From Microbacterium sulfonylureivorans (lineage in GTDB: Bacteria > Actinomycetota > Actinomycetes > Actinomycetales > Microbacteriaceae), in the NCBI RefSeq assembly GCF_003999995.1, contig NZ_RJAD01000003.1, forward strand, positions 310,001 through 374,000: a stretch of DNA of 64,000 bases. The letters are read 5' to 3'. The position numbers and the translations under genes are program-made. Under the pieces are notes generated by a model. It was not told the origin of the DNA. It did no database searches and was given only the letters and a program-made list of their open reading frames with translations. Shown piece by piece: positions 63,251-64,000 of this stretch; position 1 is the first letter of the stretch; each line of letters begins with the position of its first letter.

Positions 63251-64000
63251 CTAGTGCGAGCCGAACGTTTCGCGGGCCACCGGTGCGCCGGGCTCGGCGC
63301 CGACGAGACTCCAGTGCGTGCCGTCCGGCCCGTCTTCGAGGGCGATGCCGGCCGCCGCGATCGCGTCGCGGATGCTGTCGGCCGCCGCCCAGTCCTTCGC
63401 GGCCCGCGCGTCGGCGCGCTGGACCAGCATCGTCTGCACGAGGGCGTCGAGAGCGGATGCCTCGGCCGAGGCATCCGTCGACGTCCAGTGAGGGTCGAGG
63501 GGGTCGATCCCGAGGAGACCTGTCATGACGGCCACATCGGCGAACGCCGAGACGACGGCGTCGCGGTCGCCCGCGTCGAGGGCGGAGTTGCCCTCGCGCA
63601 CGGTCTCATGGATCACGGCGAGCGCCTGCGGCACGCCGAGGTCGTCGTCCATAGCTGCGGCGAACCGCGCGGGGACGGCACCGTCGATGCGCAGGTCGTC
63701 GCCGCTCTGGAGGGTGCGCACGGTGCGCTGCAGGAACGTGCGGATGCGGTCGACCGCGGCCTCCGCCTCATCGAAGCCCTTGTCGGACACGTCGAGGCTC
63801 GAGCGGTAGTGCGCCGCGGCGAGCGCGTAGCGCACCACGAGCGGATCTCGATCGCGCAGCGCGTCCGCGGCGAGCACGAAGTTGAACAGCGACTTCGACA
63901 TCTTCTGGCCCGCGACGGTGACAAGGCCGTTGTGCATCCAGTACCGCGCGAAGCCGTCGCCGGCCGCGGTGGACTGGGCGAGCTCGTTCTCATGGTGGGG
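63251..64000 (-). CDS. cysS: Cysteinyl-tRNA synthetase, C-terminal part (truncated by window edge)
   Basis: The last 249 residues of CysRS. The frame runs off the right edge reading PHHENELAQSTAAGDGFARYW, then MHNGLVTVAGQKMSKSL with the KMSKS ATP loop, the DALRDRDPLVVRYALAAAHYRSSLD helix and the anticodon-binding DALV helices. It charges tRNA-Cys. The N-terminal Rossmann half with the HIGH motif is outside the window. Confidence 0.95.
   Translation of the reverse strand, partial: PHHENELAQSTAAGDGFARYWMHNGLVTVAGQKMSKSLFNFVLAADALRDRDPLVVRYALAAAHYRSSLDVSDKGFDEAEAAVDRIRTFLQRTVRTLQSGDDLRIDGAVPARFAAAMDDDLGVPQALAVIHETVREGNSALDAGDRDAVVSAFADVAVMTGLLGIDPLDPHWTSTDASAEASALDALVQTMLVQRADARAAKDWAAADSIRDAIAAAGIALEDGPDGTHWSLVGAEPGAPVARETFGSH

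Overview
This window is a stretch of a high-GC actinobacterial chromosome, most likely a Microbacterium or close Microbacteriaceae relative. The signs are the strong G/C bias at third codon positions, IdeR/DtxR, the actinobacterial ImuA'-ImuB-DnaE2 mutasome, an XPB helicase with its partner, DUF3027/DUF3263/DUF2332/DUF4032 proteins, a WXG100 protein, an LAxTG-type sorting signal, and many genes whose start codon sits 6-8 nt after a TANNNT -10 box (leaderless promoters). Genus is an inference; no rRNA is present.

Layout. (1) 1-~5060 is an accessory segment with less biased codon use: an ImmA/IrrE metallopeptidase fused to a chagasin-like cysteine-protease inhibitor domain, followed with no gap by a papain-like cysteine protease with a complete catalytic triad; a one-pass membrane protein; a small excisionase-type HTH protein; an HTH protein; a gene-poor stretch; and a lone M15 phage-type endolysin. 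(2) 5.1-10.5 kb holds a PLP-dependent Orn/Lys/Arg-type decarboxylase, a membrane-anchored M15 DD-peptidase divergent from overlapping alr and ddl genes, and a patatin-like lipase. (3) 10.6-18.3 kb is a single 7.6-kb gene for a giant repeat-rich surface protein ending in a LATTG sorting signal, facing a MalT/LAL-type LuxR regulator (18.9-21.4 kb). (4) 22.6-28.5 kb is the error-prone mutasome operon imuA-imuB-dnaE2, read from a promoter with a perfect LexA-type dyad between its -35 and -10. (5) 28.6-34.4 kb holds a DMT exporter/MarR pair with two tandem operator dyads, an HNH nuclease, a 36-codon candidate small gene with its own terminator, an M23 peptidase, IdeR and SerC. (6) 34.4-43.1 kb is a TetR regulator divergent from an Opp-type ABC importer with a GH3 beta-glucosidase, probably a beta-glucoside uptake operon; a 17-bp-stem hairpin and a 4 x 37-bp tandem array separate the binding-protein gene from the transporter genes. 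(7) 43-64 kb is mostly core: DUF3027 protein with a poly-acidic tail, a cold-shock protein, the XPB helicase pair, an OmpR-type response regulator and histidine kinase, WXG100, GroEL with CIRCE, CspA, MsrB, tRNA-Thr, a Dsb-like protein with SxxS in place of CxxC, an MsmX-type ATPase, DUF4032, RlmB and the C-terminal part of CysS.

The most unusual feature is the protease/inhibitor pair at 31-1686. A zinc protease of the family that senses stress and cleaves repressors carries on its C-terminus the fold that inhibits papain-like enzymes, and the adjoining translationally coupled gene is such an enzyme, with no propeptide or signal peptide. This has the logic of a toxin/antitoxin or phage-defence module in which the inhibitor restrains an intracellular protease.
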